NCBI GenBank assembly: GCA_038142005.1
Contig: JAYQJE010000003.1
Coordinates: 310,001-374,000 of the forward strand
Direction: 5' to 3'
Origin: SHAN690 sp023262195
GTDB lineage: Bacteria; Bacteroidota; Bacteroidia; Flavobacteriales_G; Salibacteraceae
Length of the DNA stretch: 64,000 nt
In this document: positions 36,683-46,574 of the stretch, piece after piece
How positions within the stretch are numbered: position 1 is the stretch's first letter
Layout of the letters: each line of letters starts with the position of its first letter
The notes under the pieces: generated by a model
The model's input: the letters and a program-made list of their open reading frames with translations, nothing else
What the model was told of the DNA's origin: nothing
Databases searched by the model: none
Program-made: the position numbers and the translations under genes

Positions 36683-38286
36683 TTGATGGAAACTCTTAGC
36701 ATGAGGTTTAGTAACATCATCTCTATCATTATTGCATTCCTGTATTCGCTCATGATGCATGGTCAAAACGACATAAGTGCAGACTTGCAAAAACTTGATA
36801 AGTTTTTGCGAAGCATTGACCAGAAATACGTGGACAGTGTAGAGACTTATGACATTGTTGAGCATGGTATTCAACGCATGCTTGAAGACTTGGACCCGCA
36901 CTCTGTTTATATGAATCCAGAGCAATATCAACGGGCTAATGAACCACTTTCAGGACGCTATAAGGGAATTGGAATTCGATATCGGGTAATTGAGGATACA
37001 TTGACGGTGGTTGAGGTAATTGAAAACAGCCCCGCTGATAAAGGTGGGTTACAATTTGGAGATCAACTCATTGCAGTTGGTAGCGATACGCTCTCGGGAA
37101 AAAACCTCAGTGCCAATGCCATGTCAAAAAGAATTAAGGATGAAAAAAACACCGATCAGCCATTCGATATTTTAAGATCAGGCGAACCATTGAGCACGAT
37201 TCTTACTAGAGACAATGTGCCCGTGTCCAGTATAGCATCAGCAATCATGCTTGATGAAAAAACTGGGTACATTAAATTAACAAGATTCAGTTCTAGCAGT
37301 GTTTCAGATTTCAGACAAGCGCTTGATAAATTGGACAAGCTAGGCATGAAATCGCTTGTTTTGACCTGCGAGGCAATTCTGGAGGATATTTAAATGCGGC
37401 TATAAAAATTGTAGACGAGTTTTTAGAAGACAGAAAACTCATTGTTTACACAGAAGGTCTGCACCAATCAACAAAAGAAACATTCGCAAATTCAGGAGGA
37501 CGGTTTACCAATGGAGACCTTGTTGTGCTCATTGACGAGCGATCAGCTTCGGCAAGCGAAATTGTGGCAGGTGCCATTCAAGATTGGGATCGAGGGTTGA
37601 TTGTTGGAAGAAGGTCATATGGTAAGGGATTGGTCCAGCGAACAATCGATTATGATGACGGCTCGGCCATGCGCTTGACTATTTCGAGGTATTATACCCC
37701 TACTGGCCGTAGCATCCAAAAACCATATGACAAGGGTTTAAAAGCATATAAAAGCGACCTGAAGAAACGCAAACTGAGTGGAGAATTATTAAACAAAGAC
37801 TCCATTAAGGTAAACGACACCCTAGTGTACTATACTCCCCGTAAAAGAAAAGTTTATGGTGGAGGTGGTATTATCCCTGATCGATTTATAGCGGCCGATA
37901 CCACTAAAATGCATGACTTATCAAAAGAGCTTTACAAGAAAGGCCTACCATATTATTTTGCAATTCGATTGGTGCAGGCAAATAGAAAAGACATCCTCGA
38001 TCAACATACCACGATTGAGAAATTTACCAATGATTATAGCATCAGCCAAGATTGGCTCAATGCCTTTAAAAGAATGGTGGTTCATCGTCAAATAAACGTT
38101 GAGGATGACGAATTTGAATTAACCAAACAAGAACTTACTGCAGATGTGAAAGAAATAATGGCGCGCTACCTCTATGGTTATGAAGATCATTATTACATCA
38201 TCGCGAAAAGCGATTTAGCAACGATGAAAGCCATAGAGTTACTCAATGACAACACATTTAAGGAGCTTGGGCTAAATGCAAACTAA
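36683..38286 (+). CDS. S41 family C-terminal processing peptidase (frameshifted)
   Basis: Periplasmic Ser/Lys protease of the CtpA/Prc type. In order: signal anchor (IISIIIAFLYSLMM), helical cap ending GIQRMLEDLDPHSVYM, PDZ domain (GRYKGIGIRYR, VVEVIENSPADKGGLQFGDQ), and protease core with catalytic Ser in DERSASASEIVAGAIQDW and Lys in GRRSYGKGLVQR. A missing G at 37363 breaks the frame; restoring it gives SLVLDLRGNSGGYLNAAIK and 534 residues. The 3' end overlaps the DUF3108 gene by 11 bases. Confidence 0.92.
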
Positions 38287-39079
38287 GGTGAAAGCATTTC
38301 TGCTCAGTCTGGTTAGTGTCTGCTGCATCCAATGGAAGGCAGTTTCACAAGAATTACCTTTTGAGCCTGGTGAGTCACTCACCTATGCTGTTTATTATTA
38401 CCTCATGGGGGTTTGGGTTGGTGCCGGAGATGTAACGTTCAGTGTAAAAGAGGATGAATTCATGAATAAACCCTGCCTGCACTTCACTGGTGAAGGTAAG
38501 ACGCACCCTAGATATGAATGGTTTTATACCGTGCGTGACACTTATGAGGCTTATGCAGATGCTCAGGATTTGTCACCATATCGTTTTAAACGAGATATCA
38601 ATGAAGGTTCTTTTTACATGAAGGAAGACTGCATTTTCGATCAAAGGAGAGACCTGGTGATCACGGTTTTAAAGGTGAAAGAAAACCCTATAAGGGTTGA
38701 TACCAGTGATTTGGAAGACAACACCTTTGATGTTCTCTCATTGATATATCAAGCACGAAGAATTGATTTCGATAAAGCCAAACCTGGTGAAAAGATTCCT
38801 ATAAAGATGTTCATCGATCGAGAAACGCATGACCTGTTTATTCGATATCAGGGAGTAGAAATTTACAATCACGATGAATATGGCGAGGTAGCTTGCCATG
38901 TCTTTTCCCCGTTGCTCGTTCAAGGCACCATCTTTAAAGAAGGTGAGGGAATGAAAGTTTATGTTACAAAGGATAAAAATCTGATTCCAATCTATGTAGA
39001 ATCAGAAATAAGAGTAGGGTCTATTCGAGCTAAACTCAAATCGACTAAGAACCTGAAGTATCCACTATTTCAGAACTAG
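38276..39079 (+). CDS. DUF3108 domain protein, exported
   Basis: A 267-residue protein with a signal peptide (cleaved near AVSQE) and a DUF3108 fold: FEPGESLTYAVYYYLMGVWV, YEWFYTVRDTYEAYAD, YRFKRDINEGSFYM and IPIKMFIDRETHDLFIRYQG. The pattern resembles outer-membrane or periplasmic lipid-binding barrels found beside lipopolysaccharide genes, but the role is unproven. It begins inside the 3' end of the S41 protease gene, so the two are cotranscribed. The frame is intact. Confidence 0.82.
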   Translation: MQTKVKAFLLSLVSVCCIQWKAVSQELPFEPGESLTYAVYYYLMGVWVGAGDVTFSVKEDEFMNKPCLHFTGEGKTHPRYEWFYTVRDTYEAYADAQDLSPYRFKRDINEGSFYMKEDCIFDQRRDLVITVLKVKENPIRVDTSDLEDNTFDVLSLIYQARRIDFDKAKPGEKIPIKMFIDRETHDLFIRYQGVEIYNHDEYGEVACHVFSPLLVQGTIFKEGEGMKVYVTKDKNLIPIYVESEIRVGSIRAKLKSTKNLKYPLFQN

Positions 39080-39351
39080 AAATCGTAGTTAATTACTACC
39101 CTGTCAGACTTTGGGCTTGATTGGCAAGTAACGATAAAGCCTTCTTCGAGTTCACCGTCAGTAAGCACGTGGTTCATTTCCATATCGACTTCGCCCTCAT
39201 CCAAATGTGCCATGCACGTTGAGCAAATGGCGCTTCTGCACGAATATGGTGCATCCACATTTGCCTTTAATGCCGCATCTAATATCTTCTCATTTGCTCC
39301 TACTTGAATATTGTATTCTTTTCCGTTCAATTTGATGATTACTTCTGCCAT
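39076..39351 (-). CDS. 2Fe-2S ferredoxin
   Basis: A 91-residue plant-type ferredoxin domain protein carrying one electron at low potential. The cluster ligands are Cys38, Cys43 and Cys46 in YSCRSAICSTCMAHLD, and Cys76 in FIVTCQSSP, the standard C-x4-C-x2-C...C pattern. It resembles the ferredoxin domain of PaaE-like oxidoreductases, but no reductase gene is linked. It overlaps the converging DUF3108 gene by 4 bases. Confidence 0.93.
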   Translation of the reverse strand: MAEVIIKLNGKEYNIQVGANEKILDAALKANVDAPYSCRSAICSTCMAHLDEGEVDMEMNHVLTDGELEEGFIVTCQSSPKSDRVVINYDF

Positions 39352-39398
39352 AACTAAGCTTTCGATTAGGTCGGTGAATGTAGCGTTAAATAAGAAAT

Positions 39399-39797
39399 CT
39401 ACTCTACAATCTTAAACTCAAGCACTGGTGCTATCATGCCTTCTCCATATCTGATTTCGTGTATTCGAAATCGGTAGCCCAACTTCATCTTTGATATGAA
39501 TGTCAAGCATTCTTCGGATATCATGTATCCTTCATTTTGGCAAGAAAACTCTCGTTCACCAATGTTGTATGAAATCGAAAAACCCTCTGCTGCAATTTTA
39601 TCCCCATTTGGCGCACTAATAAGTAGTCCTCTGGATCGTTGAAGTTCAGCGAGTTCAAGTTCCCCGCTTTCACACTTTCCAGCCAAGCAAACCTGTACCG
39701 ATTTATCTTGCGATTGCTGTGCATGGCCAACAGCAGCAGCCATTAAAAACACCATTGGCAGGAGTAAATTTCTTAACGTCAAGCAGCTTTTCATCAT
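39399..39797 (-). CDS. Small exported protein, possible GldM C-terminal-like domain
   Basis: The start is placed at MMKSCLTLRNLLLPM (39797), giving a signal peptide that ends near VGHAQ and a mature part of about 105 residues. The strands LLISAPNGDKIAAEGFSISY, EGYMISEECLTFISKMKLGY and HEIRYGEGMIAPVLEFKI resemble in order the C-terminal domain of the gliding/T9SS protein GldM (a ...SF.I...G.R..F..I.A......L.F.I pattern). The similarity is by eye only. An earlier start at 39839 would disturb the signal sequence. Confidence 0.5.
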   Translation of the reverse strand: MMKSCLTLRNLLLPMVFLMAAAVGHAQQSQDKSVQVCLAGKCESGELELAELQRSRGLLISAPNGDKIAAEGFSISYNIGEREFSCQNEGYMISEECLTFISKMKLGYRFRIHEIRYGEGMIAPVLEFKIVE

Positions 39798-39892
39798 GAA
39801 CACATAAAAGTTTACTTCAACTGGTCGATTACAGAACATTTAAGATAATACTAATAGAACTTAATATTGGATGGTAGGCACAATCCAACACA

Positions 39893-39900
39893 TACCTTTG
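39893..39900 (+). promoter_or_regulatory. Candidate -7 box for the DUF2911 gene
   Basis: TACCTTTG, matching TAnnTTTG, 22 bases upstream of the ATG. A TTGG at 39867-39870 lies 22 bases before it and could be the -33 element. Confidence 0.55.
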
Positions 39901-39922
39901 CGCCTTCAAAAAATTAAACAGC

Positions 39923-40771
39923 ATGAAAAACATATTACTCTTATCGGCAGTCTTAGTCTCTGCCTCGGTATTCGGTCAAATCAAGGCCCCACAACCAAGT
40001 CCAATGTCAACGGTGACTCAAAAAGTTGGATTGGTTGACGTTGAAGTAGAATACTCTCGACCTGGAATCAAGGAAAGAAAAATATTTGGTGAACTTTTAC
40101 CCTACGGTGAAATATGGAGACTTGGTGCCAATGCATCTACGAAAATCTCTTTTAGTGAAGATGTAACACTGGGAGGAAAAGAAGTACCCGCAGGACAATA
40201 TGCATTATTTGCAATACCATCTGCAGACAGCTGGGAAGTCATCGTACACAAAAATTTAAATCACTGGGGAACTGGGAACTATGCTGCTGCTGAAGATTTG
40301 GTTCGAATTAAAGTAGATACTAAAAAGCTAATGGATACTTGGGAGACTTTCACGATTACCTTCAGTAACCTCACCAATACAGGTGCTCATTTAGTGATGG
40401 GTTGGGAAAACACCTCAGTACATATCCCCATTGAAACTAAGACGAATGAAATGGTCGAAAAGCAAATCAATAAAATTCTTGTCGAAGGCCCAAGCGCTAG
40501 CGATTATGCTGCTGGTGCAAGGCACTATCTTGCCAAAGAAGAAAACCTTGACCAAGCCCTTGAGTGGATGACTAAAGCTTGTGAAATGCGTTCTGATGCC
40601 TTTTGGTATATGTACAATAAAGCCGAGATTTATGGTAAGTTGGGCAGGTACGATGAAGCTATAGATGCTGCCGAAAATGCTAAGGAAATGGCTAAAGCCA
40701 ATCCTGATGGAGATTATGGATATGTCAAGAGAAGTGAGCAACTCATCAAAAACATGAGGTCAAAGCGATAA
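39923..40771 (+). CDS. DUF2911 domain protein with TPR-like tail
   Basis: Exported (signal peptide ending VFGQ), 282 residues. The DUF2911 part has KVGLVDVEVEYSRPGIKERK, ERKIFGELLPYGEIWRLGAN, the typical EVPAGQYALFAIPSADSW and NHWGTGNY. From about residue 200 a helical repeat region follows (ARHYLAKEENLDQALEWMTK, YMYNKAEIYGKLGRYDEAID) with TPR character. The family is frequent in Bacteroidota; the role is unknown. A terminator follows. Confidence 0.87.
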   Translation: MKNILLLSAVLVSASVFGQIKAPQPSPMSTVTQKVGLVDVEVEYSRPGIKERKIFGELLPYGEIWRLGANASTKISFSEDVTLGGKEVPAGQYALFAIPSADSWEVIVHKNLNHWGTGNYAAAEDLVRIKVDTKKLMDTWETFTITFSNLTNTGAHLVMGWENTSVHIPIETKTNEMVEKQINKILVEGPSASDYAAGARHYLAKEENLDQALEWMTKACEMRSDAFWYMYNKAEIYGKLGRYDEAIDAAENAKEMAKANPDGDYGYVKRSEQLIKNMRSKR

Positions 40772-40790
40772 CGACTTTGCCAATACTAGA

Positions 40791-40821
40791 AAGCCCTCAC
40801 CTAACGGTGAGGGCTTTTTTT
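40791..40821 (+). terminator. Strong terminator after the DUF2911 gene
   Basis: AAGCCCTCAC (40791-40800) pairs with GTGAGGGCTT (40807-40816) with a short CTAACG loop, then T-run. Confidence 0.9.
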
Positions 40822-40894
40822 ATTTATTTCACCCGAATATTATCTCCAAGCGTAAGTCTATTAAAAACTATTGATCGGAAAGAGCATCTTCCAA

Positions 40895-43800
40895 TTACAT
40901 GTTTCGCCTGTATTGTCCTCCAACCTCAAATAACGCATTGGTAATCTGGCCAAGCGAACAATACTTACAAACCTCCAACAATTGCTCAAACATATTGTCG
41001 TTTTGAATGGCTGCCGTCTGCAAATCACGCAGTAATTCTCCTTGCCTTTCTTCGTTGCACTTATGCAATCGATTTAGCATAGCTATTTGGTATTCCTTCT
41101 CCTCCTCCGTTGCACGAATTACCTCCTTAGGTAAAATGGTCGGGCTGCCTTTGGAGCTCAAGAAGGTGTTTACCCCAATAATTGGGAATTCGCCAGTATG
41201 TTTCAGTGTTTCATAATACAAACTCTCCTCTTGAATTTTGCTGCGCTGATACATGGTTTCCATAGCACCTAAAACACCACCTCGCTCGGTGATACGGTCA
41301 AATTCGGTCAATACAGCCTCTTCTACCAAGTCGGTCAACTCTTCAATGATGAATGAACCTTGGAGCGGATTCTCATTTTTCGCTAATCCTAGCTCTTTAT
41401 TGATGATTAACTGAATGGCCATCGCCCTGCGTACACTCTCTTCGGTGGGCGTAGTAATGGCTTCATCGTAGGCGTTAGTGTGCAGCGAGTTGCAGTTATC
41501 ATAGATCGCATACAGCGCCTGAAGTGTAGTGCGAATATCATTGAAGTCAATCTCTTGCGCATGTAGGCTTCTACCACTGGTTTGAATGTGATACTTCAAC
41601 ATTTGCGCACGAGGATTAGCTCCGTACTTATTCTTAAGCGCCTTTGCCCAAAGTCTTCTAGCAACTCTACCAATCACCGCATATTCAGGGTCTATCCCAT
41701 TGCTAAAGAAGAAGCTCAGATTGGGACCGAAGGCGTTGATGTCCATCCCACGACTGAGGTAATACTCCACATAAGTAAATCCGTTGGCCAAGGTAAATGC
41801 CAATTGTGAAATCGGATTGGCACCGGCTTCGGCAATGTGATATCCGCTGATGGAAACCGAATAAAAGTTGCGCACTTTATGGTTGATGAAACTCTCTTGT
41901 ACGTCTCCCATAAGGCGTAAAGCAAATTCTGTACTGAAAATGCAAGTGTTTTGCGCTTGATCTTCTTTCAAAATATCTGCTTGAACGGTACCACGTACTA
42001 CGCTCATGGTATCTGCCTTAATCTTTTGGTACACATCATTGGGCAACACTTGATCACCTGTGATACCCAAGAGCATTAGTCCAAGACCATCATTGCCTTC
42101 GGGTATTTCGCCCTGATATTTTGGTCTATCCAAGCCTCTGTCCTCCCAGATTGCTTTGAGTTTCTTTTCCACATCCTTTTCAAGCCCATTGGCATTAATG
42201 TATTTCTCACAGGCTTGATCAATGGCGGCATTCATAAAGAAACCAAGCAGCATTGGTGCTGGACCATTAATGGTCATGGATACCGATGTTTTGGGGTCGC
42301 TCAGATCAAAACCCGAGTATAATTTCTTGGCATCATCTAGGCAACAAATGCTCACACCTGAATTACCAACCTTACCGTAGATATCTGGTCTATGGTCAGG
42401 GTCGTTACCATATAGCGTTACAGAGTCAAAGGCTGTACTTAAACGCTTTGCTGGCATACCGAGGCTTACATAATGAAACCTTCGGTTGGTTCGTTCAGGA
42501 CCACCTTCCCCTGCAAACATTCGGGTTGGGTCTTCGCCTTCCCTCTTAAATGGGAATAGCCCTGCCGTGTAAGGAAACTGCCCTGGAACATTTTCTTGAA
42601 GTGACCAATTCAAAATATCACCCCAACTTCGATACTTGGGAGTAGAAACCTTTGGAATTTGATTATGACTCAACGACTCAGAATGCGTTTTGATTTTAAG
42701 CTCTTTATCGCGCACTTTAAACGTGTAATACTCATCCTTATAACGCTGCATCTCATCGCCAAAGGCTTGCAGTGTATCCCAGTTGTGCGGATCGAGGTCT
42801 TTTTAATTTGCTCGAATTTTTGAATCAAAGATTCTAGTTCTCCACCGTTGCCGGTGGCCCTTGATTCTTGACCATTGACTTTAAGCTGATCCTCACCCCC
42901 GAACAATTGTATGGCATGATTTAGCCCATATAGCTTATCGGCAACCTCGGCTTGCTCCTCAGCTTTTTTATCATAAGCTCTATTGTTCTCTGCAATTTCA
43001 CTCAGATATCGAGTACGTGCAGGCGGAATGATGAAAATCTTCTCACTCATCTCATCGGTGATCTCAAAGGTTGACTTGAGGTCGGTTGCACCGGCTTTCT
43101 CTACCAACAAATCCATGATCTGCTTGTAAAGCGTATTCATACCAGGATCGTTAAACTGACTTGCTATGGTTCCAAATACTGGAATATCATCATCGGGAGT
43201 ATCCCAGAGCTGATGATTTCGTTTGTACTGCTTCTTCACATCTCTAACCGCATCAAGCGCTCCCCGTTTGTCAAACTTGTTTACAGCCACGATATCTGCA
43301 AAATCGAGCATATCAATTTTTTCCAGTTGCGTGGCAGCGCCAAACTCAGGAGTCATTACATAGAGGCTCGCATCACTGTGGTCAAGGATTTCGGTATCAC
43401 TTTGTCCAATGCCTGAAGTCTCAAGAATGATTAAATCAAAATTGCATGCCTTTAGAATGTCAAGTGCCTCTTTCACGTGCTTGCTCAAGGCTACATTGCT
43501 TTGACGCGTGGCGAGGGAGCGCATGTAAACCCGCTCGTTGCGAATGGCGTTCATTCGAATGCGATCTCCCAAAAGTGCTCCGCCTGTTTTGCGCTTCGAA
43601 GGATCTACAGAAACAATGGCGAGTGTTTTATCTTCAAAATCGAGTAAAAACCTGCGGACCAATTCATCGACTAATGAGCTCTTCCCTGCCCCACCCGTGC
43701 CTGTAATTCCGAGGATGGGAGCATTACTTTTTTTCGGCCAACTCATGAATCTTGGCCATTTCATTCTTAAAGCCATCAGGATTGTTTTCCGCAGCAGAAA

Positions 43801-44308
43801 TTAACCGTGCTATCGAGCCTCGGTCTTTTGCGGACAAATGACCAACCTCTCCATTGAGATTAACGCCAGTTGGAAAATCTGCTTTTTCAAGCATATCATT
43901 GATCATGCCTTGCAAACCCATAGCTCGTCCATCGTCTGGATGATATATGCGTGCGATGCCGTATTTGTGAAGTTCCTCAATCTCTTCGGGTAGAATGGTT
44001 CCACCACCACCACCAAAGATTTTAATATGTCCAGCACCTTTTTCTTTGAGCAGGTCATACATGTATTTGAAATACTCATTGTGCCCGCCTTGGTAACTCG
44101 TCATGGCTATTGCTTGAGCATCTTCTTGAATAGCACAATTCACCACTTCTTCCACACTTCGATCGTGGCCTAAGTGGATTACTTCAGCTCCAGTACTTTG
44201 AATAATTCTGCGCATTATATTGATGGCAGCATCGTGCCCATCAAATAAAGAGGCCGCTGTTACAATTCGAATTTTATTCTTTGGAGTATATGGAGCTACT
44301 TGTTGCAT
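40895..44308 (-). CDS. icmF: Fused isobutyryl-CoA mutase IcmF (two frameshifts)
   Basis: Adenosylcobalamin enzyme with its own G-protein chaperone on one chain, interconverting isobutyryl-CoA and n-butyryl-CoA. Order from the start: B12-binding domain (LFDGHDAAINIM with His25 as lower cobalt ligand), MeaB-like GTPase (GITGTGGAGKSSLVDE, VSVDPSKRKTGGALLGDR, NKFDKRGAL), and mutase barrel (PYTAGLFPFKREGEDPTRMF, GGPERTNRRFHYVSLG). The FPFKRE active-site segment is characteristic of IcmF rather than methylmalonyl-CoA mutase (typically RGPYPTMY). Frame breaks: T7 run 43728-43734 (one extra base, gives AEKSNAPILG) and T5 run 42800-42804 (one missing, gives KKDLDPHNWDTLQ). The corrected length is 1137 residues, normal for the family. 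Confidence 0.93.
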
Positions 44309-44331
44309 GCGCGCTGAATTAAAATAGGCTG

Positions 44332-44339
44332 CAAAGATA
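44332..44339 (-). promoter_or_regulatory. Candidate -7 box for icmF
   Basis: Minus-strand TATCTTTG, matching TAnnTTTG, 24 bases upstream of the icmF ATG. Confidence 0.45.
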
Positions 44340-44400
44340 AAATAAGGCGTTGGCTTTTAGGCGTAGGATGATTGGACTAGTTTCGTCACAAATCTGGTTT

Positions 44401-44580
44401 ATGAAATCAATCCGAATGATCCTAGCAAGCCTGGCAGTAATGATAGTCGTTGCTTCTTGCGCAGAACTCAATTAATGAAACTTCTCGACATCAAATAGAG
44501 ATTATGCTCCAGATGTGAGAAATGCAATTGAAGCCAAGAAACTGAGGGAGATGGCCTTTATCATATTTAGTTTGTTTTAG
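44401..44580 (+). pseudogene. Possible short lipoprotein, interrupted by two stops
   Basis: ATG 44401 opens a perfect short lipoprotein signal, MKSIRMILASLAVMIVVASC (lipobox VASC), followed by AELN and then TAA-TGA at 44473-44478. The same frame continues open for 33 more codons (STSNRDYAPDVRNAIEAKK to FSLF) to a TAG at 44578. It is either a tiny lipoprotein of 24 residues or a roughly 59-residue one broken at the double stop, possibly by two compensating base errors. It occupies the 300-base gap between icmF and murB, which otherwise holds only the icmF promoter. No family recognised. Confidence 0.4.
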
Positions 44581-44608
44581 TTTATCGCTGCGTGTAAGAT
44601 GTTTGGTG

Positions 44609-45619
44609 CTAAATGACATTAACTTCCCGTTCAAGTAGTATTCCGAATTGTTGATCTATACTTTCAATAATTTGCTCAGATAAATCGAAGATTTGTTGTC
44701 CAGATGCACCACCATAATTGACCAATACTAAGGCTTGTTTCTCGTGCACACCGTAGTTACCTACGCGCATTCCTTTAAAACCTGCTTGTTCGATCAACCA
44801 TCCTGCCGCAACTTTGACTTTACCATCTCCACTCGGATAACCAACCATATCACTATACTCCGTTTTTAGTTGATCGAAAGCTGATTGGTAAATTACAGGA
44901 TTTTTGAAGAACGAACCGCTGTTTCCAATCTTAGCGGGATCTGGCAGTTTACTTTGCCTAATGGTAATCACCGCATCACTAATCGCTTTGATAGACAAGT
45001 CTTGAACTTTCATGCGCTCAAGTTCGGCCTCAATGGCGCCATAACTGGTATTAAAGTTGGGTTTTTTACTTAATCTAAAAGTAACGGAGGCAATCAATGC
45101 TTTGTCTTTGAGGGCACGTTTAAAAATACTCTCTCGATAACCGAAATTGCATTCATCCCGAGAGAATGATTGCCAAGATTTATCGTCTATGATATACGCC
45201 TGTAATGAGTCGAAAACCGATTCAATTTCCACTCCGTAGGCACCTATATTCTGCATTGGTGCTGTACCTACATTGCCAGGAATAAGCGATAAATTCTCAA
45301 TACCAGCCCATCCATTTTGAATGCAGTATATGACAAACTGATGCCAATTTTCCCCGGCACCCACCTGTACAAAAACATGATCATCCGTCTCCCTGAGAAC
45401 CTTAATCCCAGCAACTTCAACCCTTAAAACTATTCCTTCAATGTCCTTAGTTAGAAGTAGGTTACTTCCTCCCCCAAGGATAAGGCTCGGTTTATTGTAA
45501 GTTGAATTGAAATACTCTTCTATATTTGATTCGGTGCGGAGGTGCACGAGTTTCTCTGTGCGTACACTAATACCAAACGTGTTGTATTGAAGTAAATCTA
45601 CATTGGTTTCAACGTCCAT
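44609..45619 (-). CDS. murB: UDP-N-acetylenolpyruvoylglucosamine reductase
   Basis: FAD enzyme that reduces UDP-GlcNAc-enolpyruvate to UDP-MurNAc in peptidoglycan synthesis. The FAD domain has LILGGGSNLLLT and SLIPGNVGTAPMQNIGAYGV; the substrate domain has FGYRESIFK (Tyr loop, type I MurB), GNSGSFFKNPVI with the catalytic Ser, and AAGWLIEQAGFKG. The length of 336 residues is normal for type I. The gene has an intact frame and is separated from folD by about 75 bases. Confidence 0.95.
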   Translation of the reverse strand: MDVETNVDLLQYNTFGISVRTEKLVHLRTESNIEEYFNSTYNKPSLILGGGSNLLLTKDIEGIVLRVEVAGIKVLRETDDHVFVQVGAGENWHQFVIYCIQNGWAGIENLSLIPGNVGTAPMQNIGAYGVEIESVFDSLQAYIIDDKSWQSFSRDECNFGYRESIFKRALKDKALIASVTFRLSKKPNFNTSYGAIEAELERMKVQDLSIKAISDAVITIRQSKLPDPAKIGNSGSFFKNPVIYQSAFDQLKTEYSDMVGYPSGDGKVKVAAGWLIEQAGFKGMRVGNYGVHEKQALVLVNYGGASGQQIFDLSEQIIESIDQQFGILLEREVNVI

Positions 45620-45694
45620 AAAGCGAAGTTGCTCAAATGCCTTTTGCTTTGAACCTGTGAGAGCTAAAGATTAACAGGGAAACATTGTTGAAAA

Positions 45695-46570
45695 CTACAA
45701 ACGCTTTCGCGCAGCAATCATGGTATTTTTCAGCAGGTAAGCAATGGTCATGGGGCCTACACCTCCAGGGACTGGAGTGATGTGGCTCGCCTTTTTTGAA
45801 ACATTTGAAAAATCAACGTCTCCAGTTAGTCGGTAACCTTTTTCGCGCGATGGGTCATCAACTCTATTGATGCCAACATCAATTACCACTGCACCCTCTT
45901 TTACCATGTCCTCGGTGACAAACTCTGGTTTACCGATGGCGGCAATAAGTATGTCTGCTTGCAAACAGATCTGCTTTAAGTTCTTGGTTCTAGAATGAGC
46001 TACAGTAACCGTGGAATTTCCTGGGTATGTATTTCGCCTCATCAGCATGGCCATAGGACCTCCTACAATGTTACTTCTACCCAAAACAACACAATGCTTT
46101 CCTTCAGTCTCAATCTCGTATCTTTTGAGCAACTCAACTATTCCGCCTGGAGTGGCCGAAATAAATGCATCAAGACCGAGGGCCATCTTACCAACGTTGA
46201 TGGGATGAAAACCATCTACGTCTTTTTTTGGCATAACCCTTTCGATCACTGTTTTATCATCGATATGATTAGGTAGTGGAAGTTGTACTATGAAGCCATC
46301 GATTTCTTCGTTTTCGTTGAGGTCATCAATAGCTTGAAGGAGCATTTCCTGTGTAATTTCTGGAGGAAAATTGATTACTGAGCTTTCGTAGCCGATTGCT
46401 GAGCAGGCTTTTACCTTGGCATTGACGTAGGTCTCGCTGGCGGCATTGCTTCCTACAAGTATGACGGCAAGGTGTGGTGGTCTATAGCCGTTGGCCAGCA
46501 TCTCATTGACCTCAGCCTTGAGCTCATCTTTAAGCTGTTTTGAAATTTCTTTACCGTCTAATAACATCAT
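45695..46570 (-). CDS. folD: Methylenetetrahydrofolate dehydrogenase/cyclohydrolase
   Basis: Bifunctional one-carbon enzyme, 291 residues. Signatures: SETYVNAKVKACSAIGYES with catalytic Lys in the YVxxK motif, DGFIVQLPLPNHID, CVVLGRSNIVGGPMAMLM (NADP site) and ITPVPGGVGPMTIAYLLKNT. It starts 4 bases after the ffh stop, so the two are cotranscribed. Start ATG 46570 or the adjacent in-frame ATG 46567. Confidence 0.95.
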   Translation of the reverse strand: MMLLDGKEISKQLKDELKAEVNEMLANGYRPPHLAVILVGSNAASETYVNAKVKACSAIGYESSVINFPPEITQEMLLQAIDDLNENEEIDGFIVQLPLPNHIDDKTVIERVMPKKDVDGFHPINVGKMALGLDAFISATPGGIVELLKRYEIETEGKHCVVLGRSNIVGGPMAMLMRRNTYPGNSTVTVAHSRTKNLKQICLQADILIAAIGKPEFVTEDMVKEGAVVIDVGINRVDDPSREKGYRLTGDVDFSNVSKKASHITPVPGGVGPMTIAYLLKNTMIAARKRL

Positions 46571-46574
46571 AAAA

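Noticed and set aside
40895..44308. Three separate genes (B12-binding protein, MeaB GTPase, mutase small chain)
   Set aside because: The pieces join seamlessly after two one-base corrections and equal the known single-chain IcmF in order and length.
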